This document shows positions 36,473 to 45,218 of a stretch of 64,000 nucleotides of DNA, in pieces. Made by a program: the position numbers and the translations under genes. The stretch spans positions 47,968-111,967 of the forward strand of contig NZ_LJSD01000076.1 of assembly GCF_001303895.1 (NCBI RefSeq). Direction: 5' to 3'. The notes under the pieces were generated by a model. That model was given only the letters and a program-made list of their open reading frames with translations. It searched no databases and was not told the DNA's origin. Each line of letters starts with the position of its first letter. Positions within the stretch are counted from its first letter, which is position 1. This stretch comes from Mesorhizobium sp. 1M-11. GTDB taxonomy: Bacteria > Pseudomonadota > Alphaproteobacteria > Rhizobiales > Rhizobiaceae.

Positions 36473-36919
36473 ATGAATATCGGACAAGCGGCCAGCGCTT
36501 CCGGCGTTTCGGCCAAGATGATCCGCTACTACGAACAGGTGGGTTTGATCGCCAGCCCGGCGCGCACTGAAGCCGGCTATAGGGACTATTCACCCGATGA
36601 GGTGCACATGCTGCGCTTCATCCGCCGGGCGCGCGATCTCGGCTTTTCGGTTGAGCAGATGACGAACCTGCTGGCGCTGTGGAGCGACCGCTCGCGCGCC
36701 AGCGGCGACGTCAAGCGTTTCGCGATGGCGCATGTCGTGGAGCTCGAGCGCAAGATGCGTGAGCTGCATGCCATGGCGGAAACGCTGCGGCATCTGGCCA
36801 AGACCTGCCACGGTGACGAGCGGCCGAACTGCCCCATCATCGAGGAACTTTCGAGCGGCCATGAAGCAGCTCCGCCGAAGCCCAGGCGTTCCGCCTCGAG
36901 ACGTTACGGCGCGCACTGA
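36473..36919 (+). CDS. cueR: Cu(I)-responsive MerR-family regulator CueR
   Basis: 148 aa. The winged HTH starts MNIGQAASASGVSAKMIRYYEQVGLI, then a dimer helix, then the metal loop TCHGDERPNCPII with Cys112 and Cys120, the same positions as the Cu(I) ligands of E. coli CueR. It should activate copper export and detoxification genes in response to Cu(I). It lies between copZ and the multicopper oxidase gene, and two CueR-type operators precede it. Confidence 0.93.
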   Translation: MNIGQAASASGVSAKMIRYYEQVGLIASPARTEAGYRDYSPDEVHMLRFIRRARDLGFSVEQMTNLLALWSDRSRASGDVKRFAMAHVVELERKMRELHAMAETLRHLAKTCHGDERPNCPIIEELSSGHEAAPPKPRRSASRRYGAH

Positions 36920-36958
36920 ACCACAATTGATCAAGACCATCGCACGAGGAGTTCTCCA

Positions 36959-38470
36959 ATGCATCGGCGCACCTTTCTGACGGCAAGTCTCGCCACGCTC
37001 GCCACCGGCGGCCACGCGCTGGCACAAATGAAGATGGACGATATGAACGCGATGCCGGGCATGGACCATTCCGGCCATGGCATGGCAACCGAACCAGCCA
37101 AGCCGGCGCTCGTCCTGAAGGAAGGTGAGGCGTTGCGTGAAGTGTCCAGATTGGCCAACCAATCCGACAAGGCGGGCCTTTTCCGCGCCAAGCTGACGGC
37201 CGCCCCGGCGACAGCCCGCTTCGCCGAAGGCGTCGAAACGCCGGTGCTTGCCTATAACGGCATGACGCCTGGTCCGCTGATAGAAGTCTTCGAAGGCGAT
37301 CGCGTCGAGATCGACTTCACCAACGATATCCCTGGCGAGGACAGCACCATCCATTGGCACGGCATGCCGGTACCAGCCGATCAGGATGGCAATCCGATGG
37401 ATCCCGTCGCTTCGGGCGCCAACCGCCGCTATGCATTCGATCTGCCGGCGGAGAGTGCTGCCTCTTACTGGTTCCACCCGCATCCGCACGGCAAGACGGC
37501 CGAACAGGTCTATCGTGGGCTGGCTGGTGTCTTCGTGGTCAAGCCGAAAGCCGATCCGGTTCCGGCGGTCTATGGCGATACCGTGCTGGTCTTCACCGAT
37601 CTCCGTCTTGGTGCGGACGGCACCATCCCCGAAAATTCGATGGTCGACATGATGAACGGCCGCGTCGGCGATCATGTCCTGGTCAACGGCCAGAAGAACC
37701 CGACGCTCGACGTGCCGCTTGGCGCCAAACGCCGCTTCCGCCTCTACAACGCCACCAATGCGCGCTTCCTGAAACTCTCCTTCGGCGCGGCTGCCATGAC
37801 GGTGATAGGAACGGACGGCGGTTTGCTGGAGGCCCCGGTCGTGGTCGACGACGTGTTGCTGGCGCCGGCGGAGCGCCTCGAACTGGTGGTGTCATTCGAC
37901 AAGCCGGGCGCGGCACGGCTGGAAACGCTCGCCTACGACCGCGGCTGGATGGGACCGGGCAAGCCGGATGATGCCGGGCTTGCGCTGCTGACCGTCAACG
38001 TCTCCGAGACGGCAAGCGAGCCGATGCCACCGCTGCCCGAAAAGCTGCGCACCATCGCAGCCCTTGGTTCCCCGAAAATCAACCGCCGCTTTGTCTTCAC
38101 CGAGAAGATGGGCATGGGTGCCGGCGGCATGGAAATGGGTTTCTTCATCAACGACGTGGCCTTCGACATGAAACGCGTCGATGTCGCTGCCAAGGTCGGC
38201 GAGGTCGAACTTTGGGAGGTGATCAACAAGGCCGACATGGACCATCCGTTCCATGTCCATGGCACGCAGTTCCAGGTTGTCGAGCACGAGCGCGACGGCA
38301 AGGTGACGCCGCCTGCCTATCGAGCGTGGAAGGACACCGTCAACGTCGCGCAGGGCGAAACCGTGCGGCTGTTGTTGAAGCAGGATCTGCCGGGGCAACG
38401 CATGTACCATTGCCATATTCTCGAGCACGAGCAGCTTGGCATGATGGGCATTGTCGACGTAACGGTCTGA
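36959..38470 (+). CDS. Multicopper oxidase (CueO/CopA-like), Tat-exported
   Basis: 503 aa. The N-terminus MHRRTFLTASLATLATGG is a Tat signal, followed by a Met/His-rich stretch (MKMDDMNAMPGMDHSGHGM). Copper ligands are complete: IHWHGMPV (HWH 132-134), WFHPHPHGKT (HPH 173-175), DHPFHVHGTQF and MYHCHILEHEQLGMM (HCH 484-486). It probably oxidises Cu(I) to Cu(II) or phenolic/siderophore ligands in the periplasm. It follows cueR by 39 bases and should be under its control. Confidence 0.93.
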   Translation: MHRRTFLTASLATLATGGHALAQMKMDDMNAMPGMDHSGHGMATEPAKPALVLKEGEALREVSRLANQSDKAGLFRAKLTAAPATARFAEGVETPVLAYNGMTPGPLIEVFEGDRVEIDFTNDIPGEDSTIHWHGMPVPADQDGNPMDPVASGANRRYAFDLPAESAASYWFHPHPHGKTAEQVYRGLAGVFVVKPKADPVPAVYGDTVLVFTDLRLGADGTIPENSMVDMMNGRVGDHVLVNGQKNPTLDVPLGAKRRFRLYNATNARFLKLSFGAAAMTVIGTDGGLLEAPVVVDDVLLAPAERLELVVSFDKPGAARLETLAYDRGWMGPGKPDDAGLALLTVNVSETASEPMPPLPEKLRTIAALGSPKINRRFVFTEKMGMGAGGMEMGFFINDVAFDMKRVDVAAKVGEVELWEVINKADMDHPFHVHGTQFQVVEHERDGKVTPPAYRAWKDTVNVAQGETVRLLLKQDLPGQRMYHCHILEHEQLGMMGIVDVTV

Positions 38471-38489
38471 CCGGCACCAAAGACGGAAG

Positions 38490-38945
38490 ATGGGTGTGGT
38501 TCTGGTGGAAGTACTCGCACCCTATGGCGCGTTGTTCGCAAGCGCCTTTCTCGCCGCAACGCTGCTGCCGGCGTCGTCCGAGCTGGTTCTGCTCGGATTG
38601 CTCGCCGCCGGCCGTGGCGATCCCGTTCTCCTCATCATCGCGGCGACCGTCGGCAATACAGCTGGATCCCTGGTGAACTGGGCGATCGGCCGTGGTGTCG
38701 AAGTGTTGCATGGCCGTCGCTGGTTCCCGGTTTCGCGCGAGCGCTATGAGCAGGCGATGAGCCTGTTCAGGCGCTATGGTGTTTGGACATTGCTTTTCGC
38801 CTGGTTGCCGATCATCGGCGATGCACTGACCGTTGCAGCAGGGGCGGCCCGCGTCGGCTTATGGCGGTTCATCGTGCTGGTCGGGACAGGCAAGGCTGCG
38901 CGTTATGTAGCAATCGTTGTCGGACACGCATGGGCTGCCGGCTGA
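38490..38945 (+). CDS. YqaA/DedA-like (VTT domain) inner-membrane protein
   Basis: 151 aa with several hydrophobic segments. The sequence LLPASSELVLLGLLAAGRGDP, TVGNTAGSLVNWAIGRG and RYGVWTLLFAWLPIIGDALTVAAGAARVG fits the YqaA subfamily of the SNARE-associated/DedA (VTT) proteins, some of which flip lipids or affect membrane potential. It starts 19 bases after the oxidase gene, so may belong to the copper operon. Confidence 0.85.
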   Translation: MGVVLVEVLAPYGALFASAFLAATLLPASSELVLLGLLAAGRGDPVLLIIAATVGNTAGSLVNWAIGRGVEVLHGRRWFPVSRERYEQAMSLFRRYGVWTLLFAWLPIIGDALTVAAGAARVGLWRFIVLVGTGKAARYVAIVVGHAWAAG

Positions 38946-38979
38946 GGGGTACCTGGAATGCGCGTGAAACGGTCAGGCC

Positions 38980-39747
38980 CTACCGGCTGGTGAGCATGCG
39001 CTCGAGCTGCGCTGGTGTGCTGCCGGTGAGGCGACGGCTTTCGCGGACCAGATGCGGCTGATCTGCATAACCGGCCTCCGCCGCCAGCATCGCCGTTGAC
39101 GCTTGCGAGCTTCGCAACAGGCGTTGGAAGCGTTGATACCGCAGGACACGGTCGAGCGTTTTGGGACCGTAGCCGAAACTTTCGTCGAAGCGACGTCTGA
39201 GCGTGCGCTCGCTCATCACCAGAGCTCGTCCCAGCCAGGGAATGAGCGGCGCATCAAGGGGCGGGCCAGCCTCGATCAGTCGAAATGCGGCCCGCATGGT
39301 GTGATCGGCTACGCCGCGATGGGCATGATCCACTATGCTCTTCTCAATGGATAGGATCAGTTCGGCGAGATCCGGCTGATTTCGGATATTGGTGCCCAAC
39401 AACCGACCTTTTCGGCCGAGCACGGTCTCGATCGCCAGCCGCTGTCCAAGCAGCTCATTCGCTGGAACGCCGAGCCAAGCCGCGGCGGCGGCTGGCTGGA
39501 AGCGGAAACCGATGACGGCCGCGCCGGCTGCGATCATTTCGGTTTGCGGATCTTTGTCGGGGCCAGCGACACGGAAGTGACCGTCGATCCATTGCAAATC
39601 GATTGTTCCGTCAGGCGCGACCACCACAGGCGGCGCCGCGGCTTCCGGCAACCGGTGGACCCACACGGCAGAGAACCAGTCGCGCAGGAAAGGCGCGACC
39701 GGACGCTCATGATAGTGGCCGGTTGCCTGTGCCGGCACCGCCTGCAT
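38980..39747 (-). CDS. AraC family transcriptional regulator (DUF6597-type N-terminus)
   Basis: 255 aa from the ATG at 39747, behind AGGGAGATTGTC. The N-terminal cupin-like domain has a motif common in one AraC group (VAPDGTIDLQWIDG, GFRFQPAAAAAWLG). The two helix-turn-helices lie in the last 100 residues: SERTLRRRFDESFGYGPKTLDRVLR and AAEAGYADQPHLVRESRRLTG. Signal and target are unknown. The divergent VOC protein gene at 39954 is the likeliest target. Confidence 0.88.
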   Translation of the reverse strand: MQAVPAQATGHYHERPVAPFLRDWFSAVWVHRLPEAAAPPVVVAPDGTIDLQWIDGHFRVAGPDKDPQTEMIAAGAAVIGFRFQPAAAAAWLGVPANELLGQRLAIETVLGRKGRLLGTNIRNQPDLAELILSIEKSIVDHAHRGVADHTMRAAFRLIEAGPPLDAPLIPWLGRALVMSERTLRRRFDESFGYGPKTLDRVLRYQRFQRLLRSSQASTAMLAAEAGYADQPHLVRESRRLTGSTPAQLERMLTSR

Positions 39748-39953
39748 GACAATCTCCCTGACCCTCGAATGTCTGGCCGGTTTCGTCTTCAACAGGTACG
39801 TCCGATAGGGCCGTGGTTCAACCGGCCAGCCATTCCAGCCGGCGAGATTGGCCGAAATGTTCAAGCAATGCGCTTCGTTTGAGTGCAGATAAGTCAAGAG
39901 CCGACGTTGCTCTCGCCGGCGACAACCGACGTCCATTAGGAAAGGCCATCATT

Positions 39954-40376
39954 ATGAAACCCAGGATCAGCGTTATCACGCTTGGTGTCGACGATCTCGA
40001 GGCGTCGCTGAAATTCTATCGTGACGGTCTGGGGCTGCAGACGGAAGGTATCATCGGAACCGAGTTCGAGCACGGCGCCGTCGTGTTCTTCGATCTGCGA
40101 GGTGGGCTGAAGTTCGCCCTTTTCGCGCGCTCAAACATCGCCCATGACGCCGGGATCGCGAAGACCGGTCGCAGCCCGACCGAGCTCACGCTCGGCCACA
40201 ATGTGGCAACGGAGGCGGAAGTCGATGCCGTCATGGAAAAGGCAATCGCGGCCGGAGCGCGGCTGGTGAAGCCGGCACAGAAAACGTTCTGGGGCGGCTA
40301 TGCCGGCTATTTCCAGGATCCGGACGATCATCTTTGGGAAGTCGTCTACAATTCGGCATTCATCCCTGAGGAATGA
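39954..40376 (+). CDS. VOC family (glyoxalase/bleomycin-resistance-like) protein
   Basis: 140 aa from the ATG at 39954, preceded by TAGGAAAGG. One pair of betaalphabetabetabeta units: ISVITLGVDDLEASLKFYRDGLGL and GYAGYFQDPDDHLWEVVYN, with GRSPTELTLGHNVATEAEVD between them. This resembles the glyoxalase group that often lies next to an AraC regulator in rhizobia. Substrate unknown. It is followed by a family A repeat. Confidence 0.85.
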   Translation: MKPRISVITLGVDDLEASLKFYRDGLGLQTEGIIGTEFEHGAVVFFDLRGGLKFALFARSNIAHDAGIAKTGRSPTELTLGHNVATEAEVDAVMEKAIAAGARLVKPAQKTFWGGYAGYFQDPDDHLWEVVYNSAFIPEE

Positions 40377-40392
40377 CCGTGTCGATCGTCTT

Positions 40393-40479
40393 TAGAGTGT
40401 TTTTCACGAAAACGCTCTAACTCTTTGTTTTTGCGTAATTCCGGACGGAAAACCGTTACACACTTTTCCCGGAATTGCT
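40393..40479. repeat. Dispersed palindromic intergenic repeat, family A copy 3
   Basis: TAGAGTGTTTTTCACGAAAACGCTCTA-type hairpin, TTTGTTTTTGCGTAATTCCGGACGG, a CGTTACACACTTTTCCCGGAATTGCTT tail (quoted here only as landmarks). It is closest to copy 2 at 35892. It fills the space between the VOC gene and the siderophore-interacting protein gene. Confidence 0.85.
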
Positions 40480-40492
40480 TTTGCGTATGTGT

Positions 40493-41569
40493 TTATTCGG
40501 CACTGTTGCCGCGATTCCAATAGGATACCACCAGATGCTCGTCTTTCTTGAGACCGAGTTCGGTGCGGCAATAGCTGCGGATCTGACGGAATGCAGCGAA
40601 TTCGCAGCCGGCCCAGACATAGACGGATGATCCGTCGCGCGGCAGTACGCTGCTTCGCACGGCGTCGGTCAACAGCGACGTCGTGCCCGCGGCCGCACCA
40701 TCACGATAAAGCCATGTGACTTCGATGTCGGCCTGGAAGGCGAGGTGCTGGACTTCGTCCTTGTCCGCAACTTCGATGAATGCTTCGCCGCGTGCCTGCG
40801 CGGGAAGGTGTTCCAGCATGCGAGCAATCGCGGGCAGGGCCGTTTCGTCTCCGGCGAAGAGATACCAGTCAGCTTCGACGAGGCCGCCGCCGCCCGGGCC
40901 GATGACGCCGATCTCGGCCCCGATTTGCGCAACCTCGGCCACCGCCGATCCAGGTCCGGCGTCGGCATGGAGTACGAAATCGATGTCGAGCCTGCCTGCG
41001 GCGACATCGAGTGAGCGCACCGTGTATTTCCGCAAGGTCGGGCGTCTTGCCGGATCTTCCCATTGGGCGAGTCCGTTGCCGCCGACCGTCGGCCATTGCG
41101 GTGCCGCGAGATCGCGATGCTGGCACAGGACATTGAGATGCAGCGCGTTCATTCCCGCGAAGCGGGCAACATTGTCGCCATGAAATGAGATGCGGCGCAT
41201 GTGGGGCGTGACGTCTTGTACATCGGTTATACGCAAGATCTGGAAATTTGGCGGACGCGCCAGTTCCCCACCGTCGCCACTCCAGACGATGGTGGGGGCG
41301 GCAGGCTCGGAGAATTCCAGTATATGCGAGGCAACGGCAACCCTGACGAAATAGAGGTTTTCCAGGCTGTTGGCCTCGACATCCACCAATGTGCCGTCGT
41401 CGGTCAGGCGAAACCGCGCACGGGCCCCGGAAAATTCGAGGATGCGGACGCTGCCTTCCACGCGTGCGACGCCGCCATGTTCGAGCATATGCTCGCAGAC
41501 AGGTGCGATGATCGACTCGGGATCGGACAGCGCCACACGGGTCCGGGCAGAAAATGTCATCATGATCAA
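40493..41569 (-). CDS. Siderophore-interacting protein (DUF2218 plus SIP/ViuB-type FAD reductase)
   Basis: 358 aa. Residues about 1-95 form a DUF2218 domain; the rest is a siderophore-interacting flavoprotein with the FAD-binding start RITDVQDVTPHMRRISFHG, RKYTVRSLD, and the C-terminal DGSSVYVWAGCEFAAFRQIR segment typical of the SIP fold. It would reduce ferric siderophore in the cytosol, freeing iron. It is the last gene of a minus-strand locus with a binding protein and a TonB receptor. Confidence 0.9.
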   Translation of the reverse strand: MIMMTFSARTRVALSDPESIIAPVCEHMLEHGGVARVEGSVRILEFSGARARFRLTDDGTLVDVEANSLENLYFVRVAVASHILEFSEPAAPTIVWSGDGGELARPPNFQILRITDVQDVTPHMRRISFHGDNVARFAGMNALHLNVLCQHRDLAAPQWPTVGGNGLAQWEDPARRPTLRKYTVRSLDVAAGRLDIDFVLHADAGPGSAVAEVAQIGAEIGVIGPGGGGLVEADWYLFAGDETALPAIARMLEHLPAQARGEAFIEVADKDEVQHLAFQADIEVTWLYRDGAAAGTTSLLTDAVRSSVLPRDGSSVYVWAGCEFAAFRQIRSYCRTELGLKKDEHLVVSYWNRGNSAE

Positions 41570-41645
41570 AGCCTTGCGTTCAAGCTTGGATTCTGTCGCA
41601 CACTAGAAATGTCGTGCTGCTGGATGCTTTCGAAAGCTGGTCATC

Positions 41646-42818
41646 TCATTGCGGCGTTACGGCAGCATCGTCCTTCAAACTGATCCAGAACGTGCCTTCG
41701 AGCGGTACGGCCATGAAGCGTTCGTTGATCTCGGCCAGGGTATGGTTGGGATCGAGGTCGCTGAAAAGCTCCGGATGCAGCCATTTGGCGAAGCATTCGA
41801 AAACGAGGAAGTTCAGGGAAGAGATCGAGAGCTGGTGTGACACGGCGTAGGCGCGACCGCTGCGTATCGCGGTTAGTTCGCCGCGGAAATCACGACCGAT
41901 CGCCGCCTGTAGCGAGGCTCGGGCCGATTGCGCGCTCACGCCGCCTCCGACAACCAGACCACCCTGTCCGGCAAGGTGCGGACCGCCGGTTGCGATATAG
42001 ACCTTGGGGTCCATGCCGAGGACAAATTCGGCGCTGAGCTGTCCATCGTAGCCGGGGATATCGGCGCCGATGCTGTGTCCACCCGCCATCTCTACGGCCT
42101 CGGTCATGCGGTTGCTCGCGCCCGGCGACGAGCAGCAGACAGCGCCGGCATGGGCGTCGATCAACACGCTCGGCCGATCTTTAGCGTCTTTCAGCCTTTC
42201 TTCGATCAGACGGTACCGTTCCTTGACGAAGCCGGCGTATTCACTGGCCTTGGCCTCCTGGCCGATCGCCTTGCCGAGCAGGGTCATAGAGGAACTGGTC
42301 ACTTCGGCGGGGCTGAGGGTGCTGTTCCTAGGGCTGTCCAGGAAGATCGTGGGAACACCTGCCGATTTCAGGATCTCGACGATATCGCTCCAGCCTGGAT
42401 CCCAGATGCTGACGACGAAGATATCCGGGCGCGCGCTCAAGATCGCCTCGGCGGAACTCTTGGTGGGCAGCACACCACCGACCTCGGGAATGTCCATGGC
42501 TTGCGGAAATCGTTTGCGGAAAGCGGCATAGACGCCGCTGTCGAGGCGCCTGGGTGCCGCCCATCCCGCGATTTTTGCCACCGGGTCGGGGTCGATCAGC
42601 GCCAGCGAAAGCAGAAGCAGGCTCTCGTTCGTCACGATCCTCGTTGCCGGTTTTTCCAGCCGGATCTCACGACCGGCCGCGTCTGTCAAAAGGATCTCGG
42701 CGCGTGCCGGCTGCCAGCCGAAGCTGCTGAATAGAAAGGCCAGGCCAAGCACCAGCAGCAAGTACGGCGCCTGGGTGGCACGCGTTCCTGCGATCCTGCA
42801 GTTCGACATCATCACCAT
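41646..42818 (-). CDS. ABC transporter substrate-binding protein, iron-siderophore (FecB/FhuD) type
   Basis: 390 aa with a signal peptide ending near SSFGWQPARAE. The type III periplasmic-binding fold is indicated by ATRIVTNESLLLLSLALIDP, PEVGGVLPTKSSAEAILSARPDIFVV and LGMDPKVYIATGG. It overlaps the TonB receptor gene by seven bases at its start. It should carry ferric siderophore to a permease, but no permease or ATPase gene is nearby. Confidence 0.88.
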   Translation of the reverse strand: MVMMSNCRIAGTRATQAPYLLLVLGLAFLFSSFGWQPARAEILLTDAAGREIRLEKPATRIVTNESLLLLSLALIDPDPVAKIAGWAAPRRLDSGVYAAFRKRFPQAMDIPEVGGVLPTKSSAEAILSARPDIFVVSIWDPGWSDIVEILKSAGVPTIFLDSPRNSTLSPAEVTSSSMTLLGKAIGQEAKASEYAGFVKERYRLIEERLKDAKDRPSVLIDAHAGAVCCSSPGASNRMTEAVEMAGGHSIGADIPGYDGQLSAEFVLGMDPKVYIATGGPHLAGQGGLVVGGGVSAQSARASLQAAIGRDFRGELTAIRSGRAYAVSHQLSISSLNFLVFECFAKWLHPELFSDLDPNHTLAEINERFMAVPLEGTFWISLKDDAAVTPQ

Positions 42819-45052
42819 GTGTAATTGATGCCTGCGGTGATCGTGCGCCCTGCGCCGTAGTTGCAGCTGCCGCCGGTCAGGTTCAGGCAGTGCGAGACGT
42901 ATTTCTTGTCGAACAGATTGCTCACATTGACCTGCAGCTTGGTGCCTTCGAACGTCTTGTCGACAGCTCCGAAGTCATATTCGGCGCCGATATCCACGAG
43001 TGTGCGTGCCGGAATACGCAGTTGCGCCAGATAGGTGCTGTCCGTCTGGTAGGACGACATGGCGCGCACACCTGCGCTGAGGGCAAGGCCAGGCAGATAG
43101 GTCGGCCGGTAGATTGCCCAAAGGCTGGCCTGATGCTCGGGCAGCCTGAGCATTTCGCGACCCAGTTCCACGGCCCTGTTCGAACGCAGCACTTCCGAAT
43201 GCGAGTAGGCATAGGCGCCGAGTACGTCGAGTTCGGGGGTGAGCTCCATCTTGGCTTCCAGTTCGACGCCGCGGACGCGCTGCTTGCCTGCCTGGACGGA
43301 GAAGCGCGTGTCGGTAGGGTCGGGGGTCAGCGCATTTTCGAGCGTCAGGTCGAACACTGAAAGGCCAACCATGCCGCGCGCGCCGACCGGTTCATATTTG
43401 ACGCCCACTTCGAATTGCTGCGCGGTCTGGGCACGGAAGGGATTGTTCGATTTGTCCGTTCCCAGGGTCGGCAGGAACGAAGTCGTATAGCTGGCATAAG
43501 GCGCCAGGCCGTTGTCGAAAAGATAGGTGACGCCCGCGCGCCAGGTCAGTCGACTGTCGTCTGTTTCCACAGGCCGCGCGCCTGCCAGCATGCGGTTCGT
43601 GCTTTCAATGTTGGACCGATCGTATCGCAATCCAAACGTGCCGACCCACCGGTCGTAACGGATCTGGTCCTGTGCGTAGAAGCCGATCTGATCCTGCTTC
43701 TGCAGGCCGGAACGCTGTATCGGTGCGTTGGGAATCGGTAGCCCATAGACAGGATTGAGGAAATCGAGCGGCGGCACGCTCACGCCCGCACCCGTATTGC
43801 CGAAGTTGGTATCCGTGACGCTGTGAATGTAGTCGAGGCCGAAAAGGACTGTGTGGTTGAGAGCGCCGGTGTCGAATACCGCTTCGGCCTGGGTGTCGAC
43901 CGCAAAAGTAGACAGCTTGTCGTCCGAAACGCCGGTGACCCTGTTCAGCTGGCTGGACGGCGCGCCAGGTGTGTAGGCGAAGGCCGGATTGACGAGGGCC
44001 AGGAACATGTCCTGCTCGGCGCGGGCGTAGCGGAGGTTCTGGCGCACCGTCCAGGTTTCGCTGAAGCGATGTGAAAACTCGTAGCCAGCTGCGAAGAAGT
44101 CGCGGTTGAACTGGTTCGCGTTGGGATCAGCCAGGAAGACGTCGCGCGGGATCTGCCCTGCGGGATTGGGCAGCAGCGTTCCGATTGCCGGGTAGAAGCG
44201 CGGGCTGAAGATGTCGCGGTCACGCTGGTAGTAGCCATAGAGCGTGAGCGAGGTATCGGTGGACGGGTTCCAGGTCAGGCTGGGCGCCAGCAGGATCTTG
44301 CGGTCACGCTCCATGTCGATCTGCGTATGCATATTCTTGGCCAGGCCGGTGAAGCGATAGAGCCATTCCCCATCCGGCGTGAGCGGCCCGGTCGCATCGA
44401 TGGCACCTTCGATGCCGCCAAAGGCGCTCGTCCTGATCGAGGCTTCGCGATGCGCTGTTTCCTGCGGCCGCTTGCTCACCAGATTGACAAGTCCGCCCGG
44501 CACAGTGCGCCCATAGAGCACGGATGCCGGCCCCTTGATCACTTCAACGCGCTCGAGCGCGAAGGGATGGATGGTCGGCGTTGCATAGCCGGTCGGGTCA
44601 CCCGGCAGGATCAGGCCATCCAGCCAGCTTGTGCCAAACGTGTTGAAGCCGCGAATGTAGAGCCAGTCGTAGCGCACATCCATGCCGTTCGGGTCGGGCA
44701 GTACGCCGGGCGTGTAACGCAGTGCGTCGGCAACGCTGTCTACGCCCTGAGCCTTCATCTGATCGCGCGTGACGACGCTGACGGCTTGTGGAGTTTCCTT
44801 GAGGGGCGTGTTGGTCTTTGACGCACTGGTGCTTTGCTTGGCGACGATGCCCTTGTCGGGACCGCGAGCGCTTTCCCCTTCGAGAGTGATCTTTTCGAGT
44901 TGGGTGGGCGCTGTCGCATCCTGGGCGTTCGCCGACAGAGGCAGCGCCAGCGCGGCACCAAAGGCGAGGACCGAGCCGCGCAACAGGCGACTGCGATAGG
45001 TTCCCCACCATGCTCTATCAACCGGATACGCCGTGACGCCCATTCGAACCAT
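42812..45052 (-). CDS. TonB-dependent ferric siderophore receptor
   Basis: 746 aa from the ATG at 45052; the frame also opens at a TTG at 45064. A signal peptide precedes the plug domain, with the TonB-box region around the N-terminus and the plug features TPQAVSVVTRDQMKAQG, RGFNTFGTSWLDGLI and VIKGPASVLYGRTVPGGLVNLVSK. The barrel ends with ITAGINYTW, a terminal aromatic residue as in outer-membrane proteins. It is the first gene of the siderophore locus, divergent from an AraC regulator. Confidence 0.93.
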   Translation of the reverse strand: MVRMGVTAYPVDRAWWGTYRSRLLRGSVLAFGAALALPLSANAQDATAPTQLEKITLEGESARGPDKGIVAKQSTSASKTNTPLKETPQAVSVVTRDQMKAQGVDSVADALRYTPGVLPDPNGMDVRYDWLYIRGFNTFGTSWLDGLILPGDPTGYATPTIHPFALERVEVIKGPASVLYGRTVPGGLVNLVSKRPQETAHREASIRTSAFGGIEGAIDATGPLTPDGEWLYRFTGLAKNMHTQIDMERDRKILLAPSLTWNPSTDTSLTLYGYYQRDRDIFSPRFYPAIGTLLPNPAGQIPRDVFLADPNANQFNRDFFAAGYEFSHRFSETWTVRQNLRYARAEQDMFLALVNPAFAYTPGAPSSQLNRVTGVSDDKLSTFAVDTQAEAVFDTGALNHTVLFGLDYIHSVTDTNFGNTGAGVSVPPLDFLNPVYGLPIPNAPIQRSGLQKQDQIGFYAQDQIRYDRWVGTFGLRYDRSNIESTNRMLAGARPVETDDSRLTWRAGVTYLFDNGLAPYASYTTSFLPTLGTDKSNNPFRAQTAQQFEVGVKYEPVGARGMVGLSVFDLTLENALTPDPTDTRFSVQAGKQRVRGVELEAKMELTPELDVLGAYAYSHSEVLRSNRAVELGREMLRLPEHQASLWAIYRPTYLPGLALSAGVRAMSSYQTDSTYLAQLRIPARTLVDIGAEYDFGAVDKTFEGTKLQVNVSNLFDKKYVSHCLNLTGGSCNYGAGRTITAGINYTW

Positions 45053-45070
45053 TCCAAGCCCCAAATAAAT

Positions 45071-45087
45071 TTGACTACATTTGTCAA
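45071..45087. promoter_or_regulatory. Possible operator in front of the TonB receptor gene
   Basis: TTGAC (45071-45075) and GTCAA (45083-45087) form an inverted repeat with a seven-base spacer, 18 bases before the receptor start. The surrounding stretch is AT-rich. It could bind the divergent AraC regulator or an iron regulator; the sequence alone cannot say. Confidence 0.35.
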
Positions 45088-45218
45088 GTTAAAGTAGTGG
45101 ATAGAGCAGCAAAGCATATGTGACAACGCCGGAACCTTTGCCGGACGTTCAGACACCTTTGCGCGGGAATGATTCTTCAGCCTTGCAGCACCGCTGAGTG
45201 GAATGCGGGCGGAAAGCG